NCBI RefSeq assembly: GCF_000717175.1
Contig: NZ_JNYD01000009.1
Coordinates: forward strand, 135,392 to 199,391
Direction of reading: 5' to 3'
Length of the DNA: 64,000 nt
DNA from: Pseudonocardia autotrophica
GTDB lineage: Bacteria; Actinomycetota; Actinomycetes; Mycobacteriales; Pseudonocardiaceae
The number at the start of each line of letters is the position of its first letter. Position 1 is the stretch's first letter. This document shows, one piece after another, positions 11,629 through 20,400 of this stretch. The position numbers and the translations under genes are program-made. Below the pieces are notes generated by a model. It did not search any database and was not told the DNA's origin. It was given only the letters and a program-made list of their open reading frames with translations.

Positions 11629-12396
11629 CTACGGCGCGGGTGCCGGCTCGTCGCCGAACCGGTCGAGCGCGTCGCTGTGCCGGGCGAGCGGGTCGTCCGT
11701 GCGGTGCACCCGGAAGCGGCAGGCGTCGTCGCCGAGCGACAGCAACGAGGTCCGCTCCGACACCAGCCCGCCCAGCGCCGGGTCGAGCGCGGTCATCCAG
11801 TTGGCGTCCCACGCGCACAGCACGGTCGTGACCGGCCGGGCGTCGTGCCGGTCGAAGAAGTCGCGGAAGAAGCAGCGCCCGATCCGCATCTCGAAGGTGC
11901 CGTCCGTCCGCTCGAAGGTGGTCTCGTAGTAGTCGCCGTACATCGCGAAGTCGGCGCGGCAGGCGTCGTCGACGGCCCCCAGCGGGTCCTCGCGGCGGGC
12001 CAGCGCGCCGAACGCGGCGTCGACGGTGCGGCGCAGCATCGCCCCGAACACCCGCTGCAGGTAGCGGATCGTCCGGACCCGGTCGCCGTCGAACAGCGGC
12101 AGCAGGGTCTCGAAGGCCGCCAGCACCACCGAGCTGAGCGCCAGCATCCCCCGGGACGGCCCGTCGACCGGCAGGTCCGCGTCCTGCTCGGCCAGCTCCG
12201 CGGCCCGGGCGCGGATCGCGGCCATCAGCTCCTCCTCGCGCTCGGGCGCCGCCCGGTGCAGGTAGTCGCCGATGCCGTCGAGCAGCTCCCGTGGGGCGAA
12301 CCGGCCCATCAACCAGCGCCCCTCCTGCTCGAGCACGGCGGTCCTCGCCCGGTCGCGGTGCCCCGTCACGCGTGCTCCGAGGGTGTGGTCCGCCAT
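11629..12396 (-). CDS. Protein resembling the L-2-amino-thiazoline-4-carboxylate hydrolase family
   Basis: A 255-aa soluble protein. The first 100 residues are helical (RFAPRELLDGIGDYLHRAAPEREEELMAAIRARAAEL), the second half holds MRIGRCFFRDFFDRHDARPVTTVLCAWDANWMTAL, which resembles the conserved Cys- and Trp-containing core of the ATC hydrolase family (Pfam-type ATC_hydrolase). In Pseudomonas the named member hydrolyses aminothiazoline carboxylate to cysteine derivatives, but most family members are uncharacterised, so the chemistry is not assigned. ATG 12396 gives a normal start; the ribosome-binding site GGGAGGGG lies just upstream. Nothing nearby points to cysteine metabolism. Confidence 0.6.
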   Translation of the reverse strand: MADHTLGARVTGHRDRARTAVLEQEGRWLMGRFAPRELLDGIGDYLHRAAPEREEELMAAIRARAAELAEQDADLPVDGPSRGMLALSSVVLAAFETLLPLFDGDRVRTIRYLQRVFGAMLRRTVDAAFGALARREDPLGAVDDACRADFAMYGDYYETTFERTDGTFEMRIGRCFFRDFFDRHDARPVTTVLCAWDANWMTALDPALGGLVSERTSLLSLGDDACRFRVHRTDDPLARHSDALDRFGDEPAPAP

Positions 12397-12463
12397 GACC
12401 CCTCCCGTGCTCGGTCCGCGGCTCGGCCGCCCCGGTGAGGCGCGGCACCCTGCCAGCCCCGCG

Positions 12464-12488
12464 CCCCGCCGGCCTCGTCCGGCCGGGG
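12464..12488 (-). terminator. Hairpin downstream of the sugar isomerase gene
   Basis: CCCCGCCGG (12464-12472) pairs with CCGGCCGGGG (12479-12488), one bulged base, 6-nt loop. It lies 35 nt past the stop of the minus-strand isomerase gene and would end that operon before the ATC-hydrolase-like gene. Confidence 0.4.
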
Positions 12489-12522
12489 TGAGACCGGCGC
12501 CGCCGGCCAGGCACCCGGCCAC

Positions 12523-13458
12523 TCAGCGGCCGCCGGTCAGGCCCTGCTTCGTGTAGTAGCGGCAGGTGCGCGCGGCGATCGGCAGCGGGGCGCCGGGCGG
12601 GGCCGGGTACATGTCGTGCTCGACGATCGCGGTGAGCGGGACGCCGAGGGCGTCGAGGTCGGCGAGCAGGGCGGGCATGTGCGGCTCGCCCGCGTCGGGC
12701 TCGACCATCGTGCCGGCCTGCACCGCGTCGGCGAAGGACATCCGCTCCGCGCGGACCCGGGCGAGGACCACCGGGTCCACGGACTTGAGGTGCACGTACC
12801 CGATCCGCGAGGGGTGCCGCGCCACGATCGCGCGGTTGTCCCCGCCGGCGTAGGCGACGTGCCCGGTGTCGAGGCACAGCCACACGGTGTCCGGGTCGCT
12901 GACCTCGAGGAACCGGTCGATGCTCGGCTCGTCGGCCACGTGCGTGTCGGCGTGCGGGTGGAACATCTGCCGGACGCCGGACTCGTCGAGCAGGATCCGG
13001 CCGAGCTTGGACTGCGCCGTGCCGAGGGTGTGCCACTGCTCGCCGGTGAGCTCGGCGGGTTCGAGCAGCTCACCGGTGTGCAGGTCGGTGTACATCGCGG
13101 GCAGCGTGATCAGGTACGGCGCGTCGAGCGCGGTGAGCAGCCGGGCGATCTCGCGGCACTCGGGGAGCGTGGTGGCGAGCGTGTCCCCGCCGCGGTGCAG
13201 GGCGGTGCCGGCGGTCGCGCCGGTCAGGGTGAGCCCGCGGCGGCCGAGCTCGTCGCGCAGCTGCTCGGCGTGCGTGGGCAGGTAGCCGTAGGGGCCGAGC
13301 TCGACGGCGGTGTACCCGGCGGCCGCGGCCTCGTCGAGGAACCGGTGCCAGGGCACCTGCTGCGGGTCGTCGGGAAACCAGACGCCCCAGGAGTCGGGGG
13401 CGGTGCCGAGGCGGACGTGGGTCAGGGTCGGCGTCGCGGTGCGGGTCGGGTCGCTCAT
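12523..13458 (-). CDS. Sugar phosphate isomerase/epimerase family TIM barrel (IolE/IolI-like)
   Basis: A 311-aa xylose-isomerase-like TIM barrel. It starts VRLGTAPDSWGVWFPDDPQQVPWHRFLDEAAAAGYTAVELGPYGY, the signature of the IolE/inosose-dehydratase-like group. Metal-site residues can be placed in the strands: MFHPHADTHV, LCLDTGHVAYAGG, YVHLKSVDP and IVEHDMYPAP (Glu/His/Asp). It forms an operon with a sugar-binding lipoprotein and a Gfo/Idh dehydrogenase, matching myo-inositol-type or other polyol catabolism: oxidation by the dehydrogenase, then dehydration or epimerisation here. Which sugar is unknown. The ATG start follows an AGGA-type ribosome-binding site. Confidence 0.82.
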   Translation of the reverse strand: MSDPTRTATPTLTHVRLGTAPDSWGVWFPDDPQQVPWHRFLDEAAAAGYTAVELGPYGYLPTHAEQLRDELGRRGLTLTGATAGTALHRGGDTLATTLPECREIARLLTALDAPYLITLPAMYTDLHTGELLEPAELTGEQWHTLGTAQSKLGRILLDESGVRQMFHPHADTHVADEPSIDRFLEVSDPDTVWLCLDTGHVAYAGGDNRAIVARHPSRIGYVHLKSVDPVVLARVRAERMSFADAVQAGTMVEPDAGEPHMPALLADLDALGVPLTAIVEHDMYPAPPGAPLPIAARTCRYYTKQGLTGGR

Positions 13459-13502
13459 GAAGGTCCTCGGGTGGAGGTCGGGGGACGACGGGTGGACTCC
13501 CG

Positions 13503-13541
13503 GGCCGGGACCGCGGAGGCGATGGTTCCGCGGCCCCGGCC
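13503..13541 (-). promoter_or_regulatory. Intercistronic hairpin after the binding-protein gene
   Basis: GGCCGGG-a-CCGCGGA (13503-13517) pairs with TCCGCGG-c-CCCGGCC (13527-13541): 14 bp with one mismatch and a 9-nt loop. On the minus-strand operon it lies 8 nt past the binding-protein stop and 45 nt before the isomerase start. Such hairpins often protect the binding-protein mRNA end or partly terminate, giving more binding protein than enzyme. Confidence 0.5.
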
Positions 13542-13548
13542 GGCCCAC

Positions 13549-14529
13549 TCACCGGGTATTGCGCGCCGCGTAGTCGGCGACCTTGTCGATGTTCGACGAG
13601 TCGACGTAGGACGGGCCGGTCAGGACCGGGCGGCCGCCGCCGATGTCGTTGCCGTTCGTCAGGTTCAGCCACAGGGCCTGCACGGCCAGGTAGCCCTGCA
13701 GATAGGGCTGCTGGTCGACGGAGAAGTCGATCTTCTCCTCCTTGATGCCGGTCACGACGTCCGGGCTGAGGTCGAAGGTCTCGATCTTCGCCCGGCTGCT
13801 CGTCGACTCCTTCGCGGCGAGGGCGGCGGAGGCGATGCCGGCGTCGAGGGTCACGACGTTGCTGATCGACGGGTCCTGCTGCAGCTTGGCGGAGATCGTC
13901 TGCTGCACGGACGGCAGGTCCGAGCCGTTGACCTGCAGGGTCTCCGTGCCCGGGAAGCTCTTGGCGACACCGCCGCAGCGGGTCTCCAGGGAGATGTTGC
14001 CCTGCTCGTGGACCACGCAGAGGACCTTCGTGCCGCCCTCCTGCGCAATGCGGGTGCCGGCGCTCTGCCCGGCGAGGTCCTCGTCGGAGCCGAAGAACAT
14101 CGACGCGCCGTAGTCCTTGTAGACGTTCATGCCGGCGTTGAACGCGACGACCGGGATGCCGGCCTGCGCGGCCTTCTCCGTGGCCGGGCCGACCTGGTCG
14201 GGGTACGCGTACGTGACGGCGATGCCGGCGACCTTGCTGTCGACGGCGTTCTGCACGAAGGTCGCCTGGTTGGACCCGGCCGGGTCGTTGGAGTACTTGA
14301 GGTCGACGTTCAGGTCGCGGGCGGCCTGCTCCGCGCCGGAGCGGACCCGGTCCCAGAAGGCCGATCCCGGCGCCTCGTGGGTGATCATGGCGATCGTGTA
14401 GGACTGCCCTTCGGCGGCGCCGCCGGACTGTGCCTGGGCACCGCCCCGGCTGCTGCATCCGGCGACCGCGAGGAGGACCCCCACGGCCGCGGCGAGCACG
14501 GCGGTCGCGGTCTTGCGTGAGCGGAGCAT
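13549..14529 (-). CDS. Sugar ABC transporter substrate-binding lipoprotein
   Basis: A 326-aa exported lipoprotein: basic start MLRSRK, hydrophobic core AVLAAAVGVLLAV and lipobox VAGC with the lipidated Cys25, then a Gly/Ser linker. The mature part is a type I periplasmic-binding fold of the ribose/rhamnose group (YTIAMITHEAPGSAFWDRVRSGAEQAARDLNVDL, then GIAVTYAYPDQVGPATEKAAQAGIPVVAFNAG). It would capture a sugar or cyclitol at the membrane. No permease or ATPase gene lies in the cluster, so it must work with a transporter encoded elsewhere or act as a sensor. It is flanked by dehydrogenase and isomerase genes under probable LacI control. Confidence 0.88.
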   Translation of the reverse strand: MLRSRKTATAVLAAAVGVLLAVAGCSSRGGAQAQSGGAAEGQSYTIAMITHEAPGSAFWDRVRSGAEQAARDLNVDLKYSNDPAGSNQATFVQNAVDSKVAGIAVTYAYPDQVGPATEKAAQAGIPVVAFNAGMNVYKDYGASMFFGSDEDLAGQSAGTRIAQEGGTKVLCVVHEQGNISLETRCGGVAKSFPGTETLQVNGSDLPSVQQTISAKLQQDPSISNVVTLDAGIASAALAAKESTSSRAKIETFDLSPDVVTGIKEEKIDFSVDQQPYLQGYLAVQALWLNLTNGNDIGGGRPVLTGPSYVDSSNIDKVADYAARNTR

Positions 14530-14611
14530 CGTTGCCCTTTCGCTGGGTGGGACGCGGTGCGCCGGGGCCCTGGTGGTGCGGTGCGGCCGGCGCGCCGCGG
14601 TGGTCACCGCG

Positions 14612-15808
14612 TCAGACGGCGACCGAGGTCGGTGCGGCCACCGGGGTCGGCGAGCCGGCGGTGGCGGAGCGGACGACGGCGTCGAGGACCTCGAGGTTGT
14701 GCAGGCCTTCGGCGAAGGAGGCGCAGCGCGGGATCTCCTCGTCGCGGCCGGCGACCTCGTCGAGGAACGCCCGGGCCTGATAGACGAAGCTGTCGTTGTG
14801 GCCGACGCCGATGCCGGTGGCGTCCATGGCCAGGCCGCCGGTGATGTAGGGGTGGTCGGTCCCGACGACGACGCGGCGGAACCCGTCGGTCGCAGCGGGC
14901 AGCCCGCCGGTGGCGATCGCGAACTCGCCGGGGCGGGTCACGTCGAAGGCCACCGCGCCGTTCTCGCAGAACACCTCGAACCTCAGGGTGTTGGCGTGCC
15001 CGAACGCCACCCGGGACGTGCTGATCTCGCCGGTGGCGCCGCCGGCGAACCGGGCGGTGTAGGTGGCCCAGTCGTCGTTGTCGACGGGCTCGGTCTCGGT
15101 GCCGACCTCGACGTGGGCGTGCCCGACCACGTGCCCGAGCGGCAGCGGCCGCTCGGTGACCACCGTCGACAGCGCCGCGCCGTACACGTCCTCGATCGGG
15201 CCGGCGAGGAACTCGGCGACGTCGGTGAGGTGGCTGCTCAGGTCGGCCAGCGCGCCGGTGCCGGGGCCGCCGCGGTAGCGCCAGCTCATCGGCGCCTTCG
15301 GGTCGGCGCCGTAGTTCGTCCAGTACTGGGCGTTGACGTGCAGCGGACGCCCGAGCCGGCCCGACCGCAGCTGCTCGCGGACCGCGGCGATCCCGGGGGC
15401 CCGGCGGAAGGTGAAGCCGACGCGGGCGACGATGCCGGCCGCCTCGACGTCGTCGATCATCGCCCGGGCGTCGGCCGGGGTCGGCGCGAGGGGCTTCTCG
15501 CAGAGCACGTGCTTCCCGGCCGCGGCCAGCTCGCGGACGATCTCGCGGTGCAGGCTGTTGGCGACGACGACGCTGACCACGTCGACGTCGTCGGCCTTCA
15601 CGATCGCCTCCCAGCTCGTGTCCGCGCGCTCGAAGCCGTAGCGGGTGGCGGTGTCCTGCGCGAGGTCGGCGTTGATGTCCGCGATCGAGACCAGCCGGAC
15701 CGGCGGCAGCCCGGTCGAGAAGACCGTGCCCGCGGAGCGGTAGCCGTGGGCGTGGGCCCGCCCGGCCATCCCCGCTCCGATGACGGCGACACCGATGTCC
15801 TGACTCAT
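14612..15808 (-). CDS. Gfo/Idh/MocA family NAD(P)-dependent dehydrogenase
   Basis: A 398-aa sugar or inositol dehydrogenase. The N-terminal Rossmann fold shows GVAVIGAGMAGRAHAHGY; the catalytic motif is HVLCEKPLAP with the lysine of the EKP signature, and SWRYRGGPGTGALADLSSHLTDVAEFLAG contributes the conserved Asp/His of the active site. ATG 15808 is preferred to the GTG 6 nt upstream because GGAG is then 5 nt away. It leads the operon with the binding protein and TIM-barrel enzyme and is divergent from a LacI gene, with three copies of one operator half-site between them. The substrate is likely a cyclitol or aldose, unproven. Confidence 0.88.
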   Translation of the reverse strand: MSQDIGVAVIGAGMAGRAHAHGYRSAGTVFSTGLPPVRLVSIADINADLAQDTATRYGFERADTSWEAIVKADDVDVVSVVVANSLHREIVRELAAAGKHVLCEKPLAPTPADARAMIDDVEAAGIVARVGFTFRRAPGIAAVREQLRSGRLGRPLHVNAQYWTNYGADPKAPMSWRYRGGPGTGALADLSSHLTDVAEFLAGPIEDVYGAALSTVVTERPLPLGHVVGHAHVEVGTETEPVDNDDWATYTARFAGGATGEISTSRVAFGHANTLRFEVFCENGAVAFDVTRPGEFAIATGGLPAATDGFRRVVVGTDHPYITGGLAMDATGIGVGHNDSFVYQARAFLDEVAGRDEEIPRCASFAEGLHNLEVLDAVVRSATAGSPTPVAAPTSVAV

Positions 15809-15846
15809 GTGCACTCCGAGCGTCGAGGGCTCCAGCCGGACCGGCC

Positions 15847-15890
15847 GACTAGATCGTGAGACTAGATCGTGTTAGTAGCTCGATCTAGTC
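15847..15890. promoter_or_regulatory. Three-copy operator in the dehydrogenase/LacI divergent promoter
   Basis: GACTAGATCGTG occurs twice as a direct repeat with a 13-bp period (15847-15858 and 15860-15871), and its inverse CGATCTAGTC follows at 15881-15890. The second and third copies form an inverted repeat around the sequence TGTTAGTAGCT. It lies 38-82 bp from the dehydrogenase start and 55-99 bp from the LacI start and is a clear AT-rich island, so it is the probable binding region of the LacI protein. Confidence 0.7.
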
Positions 15891-15945
15891 GTGTAGTGTG
15901 CGGACGAGCCGCCCTGCCGTCAAGGGCGGATCGGGGAGGTTGTCG

Positions 15946-16998
15946 ATGGTCGAGCAGGACCGGGCACGCGGGACCGGGCCGGGGGCGCGGGAGCGCCGAC
16001 CCGACCGGAAGCCGACGATGGCCGACATCGCCCAGCACGTCGGGGTGTCCCGGGCGCTGGTGTCGATCGTCTTCCGCGGCAAGGAGGGCGCCTCGGAGGA
16101 GACGCGCCGGCGGATCTTCGAGGCGGCGGCCGAGCTCGGCTACCGGCCGGACTCGCTGGCCCGCGGACTGCGCAGCAACCGCACCCGCACCCTGGGCGTG
16201 CTGTTCGACCTGCGCCGGCCGTTCGAGGTCGAGCTCGTCGAGCACATGTACCCCGCCGCGGAGCAGCTCGGCTACCACCTGCTGCTCGGCGCCGTCACCC
16301 CCACCCGCGGCCAGGAGCACGTCGTCGACGAGCTGCTGCGCTATCGGTGCGAGGGGCTGATCGTGGTGGGGCCGGACCTCGACGGGCACCGGCTCGACGC
16401 GATCGCCGACGAGGTCCGCCTCGTCGAGGTCGGCCGTGCCGTCACCCGCGGTCCCGTCGACGTCGTCCGCAACGACGACGCCCTCGGCACCCGGCAGGCC
16501 GTCGAGCACCTCGTCGCGCTGGGCCACCGGCGGATCACCCACATCGACGGCGGCCCCAACCCGGGCGCCTCCGACCGCCGGGCGGGCTACCAGCGGGCCA
16601 TGACCGACCACGGGCTCGCCGGGGAGATCCGGGTGGTGCCCGCCGGGTACACCGACGAGGACGGCGCGGCCGCCGGGCGACGGCTCCTCGACGGCCCCCT
16701 GCCGACCGCCGTCATCGCCGCCAACGACCAGGCGGCCATAGGGCTGCTCGACGTGATGCTCCGGGCGGGGGTCCGGGTGCCGCAGGACCTGTCCGTGGTC
16801 GGCTACGACGACTCGCGCTTCGCCAAGCTCCCCGGCATCGACCTCACCTCGGTCCGCCAGGACATCCCCGGCATGGCGGACTTCGCGATCAAGGCCGTGG
16901 TCGAGCGGCTCGACCTGCCCGAGCGGGAGCCGAAGCAGATCGCCCTCCCGCCGCAGCTCGTGGTGCGGGGCACCACCGCTGCGCCGCACGGGGCGTAG
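15946..16998 (+). CDS. LacI-family regulator of the sugar/polyol operon
   Basis: A 350-aa LacI protein. The helix-turn-helix and hinge are at about residues 22-80 (PTMADIAQHVGVSRALVSIVFRGKEGASEETRRRIFEAAAELGYRPDSLARGLRSNRTRTLGVLFDL), followed by the sugar-binding core with the usual AIGLLDVMLRAGVRVPQDLSVVGYDDS. A 20-residue charged leader precedes the HTH. ATG 15946 is set by GGGGAGG (15933-15939), 6 nt upstream. It is divergent from the Gfo/Idh gene and is the natural reader of the repeated GACTAGATCG sites. Followed by a strong hairpin terminator. Confidence 0.9.
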   Translation: MVEQDRARGTGPGARERRPDRKPTMADIAQHVGVSRALVSIVFRGKEGASEETRRRIFEAAAELGYRPDSLARGLRSNRTRTLGVLFDLRRPFEVELVEHMYPAAEQLGYHLLLGAVTPTRGQEHVVDELLRYRCEGLIVVGPDLDGHRLDAIADEVRLVEVGRAVTRGPVDVVRNDDALGTRQAVEHLVALGHRRITHIDGGPNPGASDRRAGYQRAMTDHGLAGEIRVVPAGYTDEDGAAAGRRLLDGPLPTAVIAANDQAAIGLLDVMLRAGVRVPQDLSVVGYDDSRFAKLPGIDLTSVRQDIPGMADFAIKAVVERLDLPEREPKQIALPPQLVVRGTTAAPHGA

Positions 16999-17008
16999 GC
17001 GGGGCGGC

Positions 17009-17047
17009 GATCACGGGCAGGAGGTGCGCGCGCCTCCGCCCGTGATC
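17009..17047 (+). terminator. Strong terminator-like hairpin after the LacI gene
   Basis: GATCACGGGC (17009-17018) pairs with GCCCGTGATC (17038-17047), with an inner GGAGG/CCTCC stem (17020-17024, 17033-17037), a single bulged A and an 8-nt loop. It starts 10 nt past the LacI stop. Confidence 0.65.
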
Positions 17048-17380
17048 ACGGGTCACCGCCACCATCCCTCGACGGGATGACGCGGGTGCCGGCCCCGGAA
17101 GGGCGATGCCGTGAGGAACGCATCCAGCAGGCCGGCTGCCCGCTGCGCGGTGCAACGAGCGACTCCTGCCCCGGATACTGCTTCGTCCGACTCGTCAACC
17201 GGACGGGGGACCCCGGGGTGGTCTTCACACGCTTCTCACTCCATGATCGCGAGCTGAGTGCGCGTGCGGCTGGCGAAACTGCCACTGCCGCACGCAGATG
17301 GCGATCAGGGGCGGAGCCGGGGACGCCGGACGCCCCGTGGTGGTGCGGGGCCGGTCATCCGGCGCTTCCGCTCCGCCACG
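17048..17380. other. Non-coding stretch with no recognised gene
   Basis: Between the LacI terminator and the palindrome before the carboxylase gene I see no protein with a believable start, codon pattern or family resemblance on either strand, and no tRNA fold. GC is somewhat lower than in the neighbouring genes, consistent with an upstream regulatory region or a decayed gene. Confidence 0.5.
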
Positions 17381-17404
17381 GTTGACGATGACGCCATCGT
17401 CAAC
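17381..17404. promoter_or_regulatory. Near-perfect 24-bp palindrome upstream of the carboxylase
   Basis: GTTGACGATG (17381-17390) and CATCGTCAAC (17395-17404) are perfect 10-bp inverted arms around ACGC. It ends 68 bp before the GTG start of the carboxylase gene. The length and symmetry suit a TetR- or GntR-type operator; the left arm also contains TTGAC, a possible -35. No regulator gene adjoins it. Confidence 0.6.
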
Positions 17405-17472
17405 AACCCTCTCGGTGACGACGTCGTCGCGGCCACGGCCGCGCCCCACGGATTGCCGAGGTCCCGACCAGC

Positions 17473-20400
17473 GTGTTCACCCGACTCCTGATCGCCAACC
17501 GCGGCGAGATCGCCGTCCGGATCGCCCGGGCCGCCGCCGATCTCGGCATGCCGTCCGTCGCGGTGCACACGACCGACGAGCCCGACGCGCCGCACGTCGC
17601 GAAGGCCGACGCCGCCGTCGCCCTGCGGGGGGCCGGCGTGGCCGGCTACCTCGACGTCGACGACGTGCTGCGGGCCGCGGAGGAGGCGGGCGCCGACGCG
17701 ATCCACCCCGGCTACGGGTTCCTGAGCGAGAACCCGCGGTTCGCGCAGGCGTGCGCGGAGCGGGGAATCCGGTTCGTGGGGCCGTCGCCGGAGATCCTCG
17801 CGGCCCTGGGGGACAAGACGCGGGCCCGCGACCTCGCCGAGGCCGCCGGGCTCCCGGTGCTCGCCGCCGCGGACCGGGACGGCGCGCGGGCGCTGCTGGC
17901 GGTGACCGGCGCCGTCATGGTGAAGGCGGTCGCCGGCGGTGGCGGCCGCGGGATGCGCCGCGTGACCGATCCCGCGCAGCTCGACGAGGCCCTGGGCCGC
18001 TGTGCGTCCGAGGCCGGCGCGGCGTTCGGCGACGACCGCGTCTACGTCGAGGAGCTGCTCACCCCGGCCCGGCACGTGGAGGTGCAGATCCTCGGCGACG
18101 GCACCGGTGCGGTCACCCAGCTCGGCGAGCGGGACTGCTCGATCCAGCGCCGGCACCAGAAGATCGTCGAGATCGCGCCGAGCCCGGGGCTCGACCCGGA
18201 GGTGCGGGCGCGGCTGCTCGCGGCGGCGGTCCGGCTCGGCGGGTCGGTGCGCTACTCCGGCCTGGGCACGGTGGAGTTCCTCGTCAGCGGCGACCGGATC
18301 GCGTTCATCGAGGTCAATCCCCGCCTGCAGGTGGAGCACACGATCACCGAGGAGGTCACCGGCGTCGACCTCGTGCAGACGCAGATCCGGCTGGCGGCCG
18401 GCGCCACGCTCGCCGAGCTGGGGCTGACCCAGGAGGAGGCGCCGGAGCCGCGGGGCGCCGCGCTGCAGGCCCGGATCACCCTCGAACGCACCAACCCGGA
18501 CGGCACGACCACGCCGTCGGCCGGCGTGCTGACCGCGTTCGAGCTGCCCGCCGGGCGCGGGATCCGGGTCGACGCCGCCGGGCACACCGGCTACCGCACG
18601 AGCCCCCGCTACGACCCGCTGATCGCCAAGCTCGTGGTGCACTCCGCGGACTTCGCCACCGCCGCGGCCCGCACGCACCGGGCGCTGTCCGAGGTGCACG
18701 TCGGCGGCGTCGAGACGAACGTCGACGTCCTGGCCGGGATCGTCGGGCACCCCGCCTTCGCCGCCGGCGAGCTGACCACGGACTTCCTCGACACCCACCT
18801 CGCCGAGATCCTCGCCGCGACCCGGCCGCACCGGTACGTCGAGACCGCCGCGGACCTCGCCGCGCCCGAGGAGCGCCGCGAGGTCGACGGGGACGCGGTG
18901 CGGGCCGAGGCGCCCGGCACCGTCGTGGCCGTCGAGGTCGCCGAGGGCGAGGTCGTGCGGGCCGGCCAGGCACTGGTCGTCGTCGAGTCGATGAAGATGG
19001 AGCACGTCGTGGCCGCGCCCGCGGCCGGGCGGGTCGGCGCCGTGGTCGTGGAGGCCGGGGACACCGTGGCCCCCGGCGACGCCCTGCTCGCCTTCACCTC
19101 CGACGCGGCGGCGGCCGAGGAGGCGGAGGCCGCGGCCGCCGTCGACCTCGACCACGTCCGCCCGGACCTCGCCGAGGTGCGGGAGCGGCACGCCCTCGGG
19201 CTCGACGAGCACCGCGGGGCTGCCGTCGAGAAGCGGCACCGCACGGGGCTGCGGACCGCGCGGGAGAACCTCGCGGACCTGTGCGACGAGGGCAGCTTCG
19301 TCGAGTACGGGCCGTTGGCCATCGCCGCGCAGCGGCTGCGCCGGTCCCTCGACGACCTCATCGAGCGCACGCCCGCGGACGGCATGCTCGCCGGCACCGC
19401 GACGATCAACCGCGACCTCGTCGGCGAGGAGAACGCCAACGCGGTGGTGCTGTCCTACGACTACACCGTGCTCGCCGGCACCCAGGGCTGCACCAACCAC
19501 AAGAAGAAGGACCGCGTCTTCGAGCTCGCCGAGCGGCGGCGCTGGCCGGTGGTGGTCTACGCCGAGGGCGGCGGGGGCCGGCCCGGCGACACGGACGGCA
19601 GCTGGGCCTCCATGCTCGACGTCCCGGCCTTCGAGCTCTTCGCCCGGCTCTCGGCCCGGGTGCCGCTGGTCGGCGTGGTCGCGGGCCGGTGCTTCGCCGG
19701 CAACGCCGCGCTGGCCGGGCTGTGCGACGTGATCATCGCCGTCGAGGGCACGAGCCTCGGCATGGGCGGGCCCGCGATGATCGAGGGTGGCGGCCTGGGC
19801 GTGGTCGCGCCCGACGCCGTCGGGCCGATGTCCGTGCAGGTCCCCAACGGCGTGGTCGACGTCCTGGTCCCCGACGAGGCCGAGGCCACCCGCGTCGCCC
19901 GGCAGTACCTGTCGTACTTCCAGGGGCCGGTGCGCGAGTGGGAGGCGCCGGACCAGCGCGCGCTGCGCCACGTCGTCCCCGAGAACCGGGTGCGGGTGTA
20001 CGACATGCGGGCGGCGATCGAGGGCCTGGCCGACGTGGACTCGGTGCTGGAGCTGCGCCGTGGCTTCGCACCCGGGATGATCACGGCCCTGATCCGCGTC
20101 GAGGGCCGGCCGATGGGGCTGATCGCCAACGACCCCACCCACCTCGGCGGCGCGATCGACCACGACGGCGCGGACAAGGCCGCCCGGTTCCTGCAGCTCT
20201 GCGACGCCTTCGGGCTGCCCGTGGTCTCGCTGTGCGACACCCCCGGCTTCATGGTCGGCACCGAGTCCGAGACGCACGCGACGGTGCGGCACTTCAGCCG
20301 CATGTTCTCCGTGGGCGCCAACCTCTCGGTGCCGGTGGGGCTGGTCGTCACGCGCAAGTGCTACGGCCTCGGCGCGCAGGCGATGATGGGCGGCTCGCTG

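Noticed and set aside
17077..17385. Possible 102-aa gene in the gap before the carboxylase
   Set aside because: It has no ribosome-binding site, mixed codon use and no family resemblance; it ends inside the palindrome.
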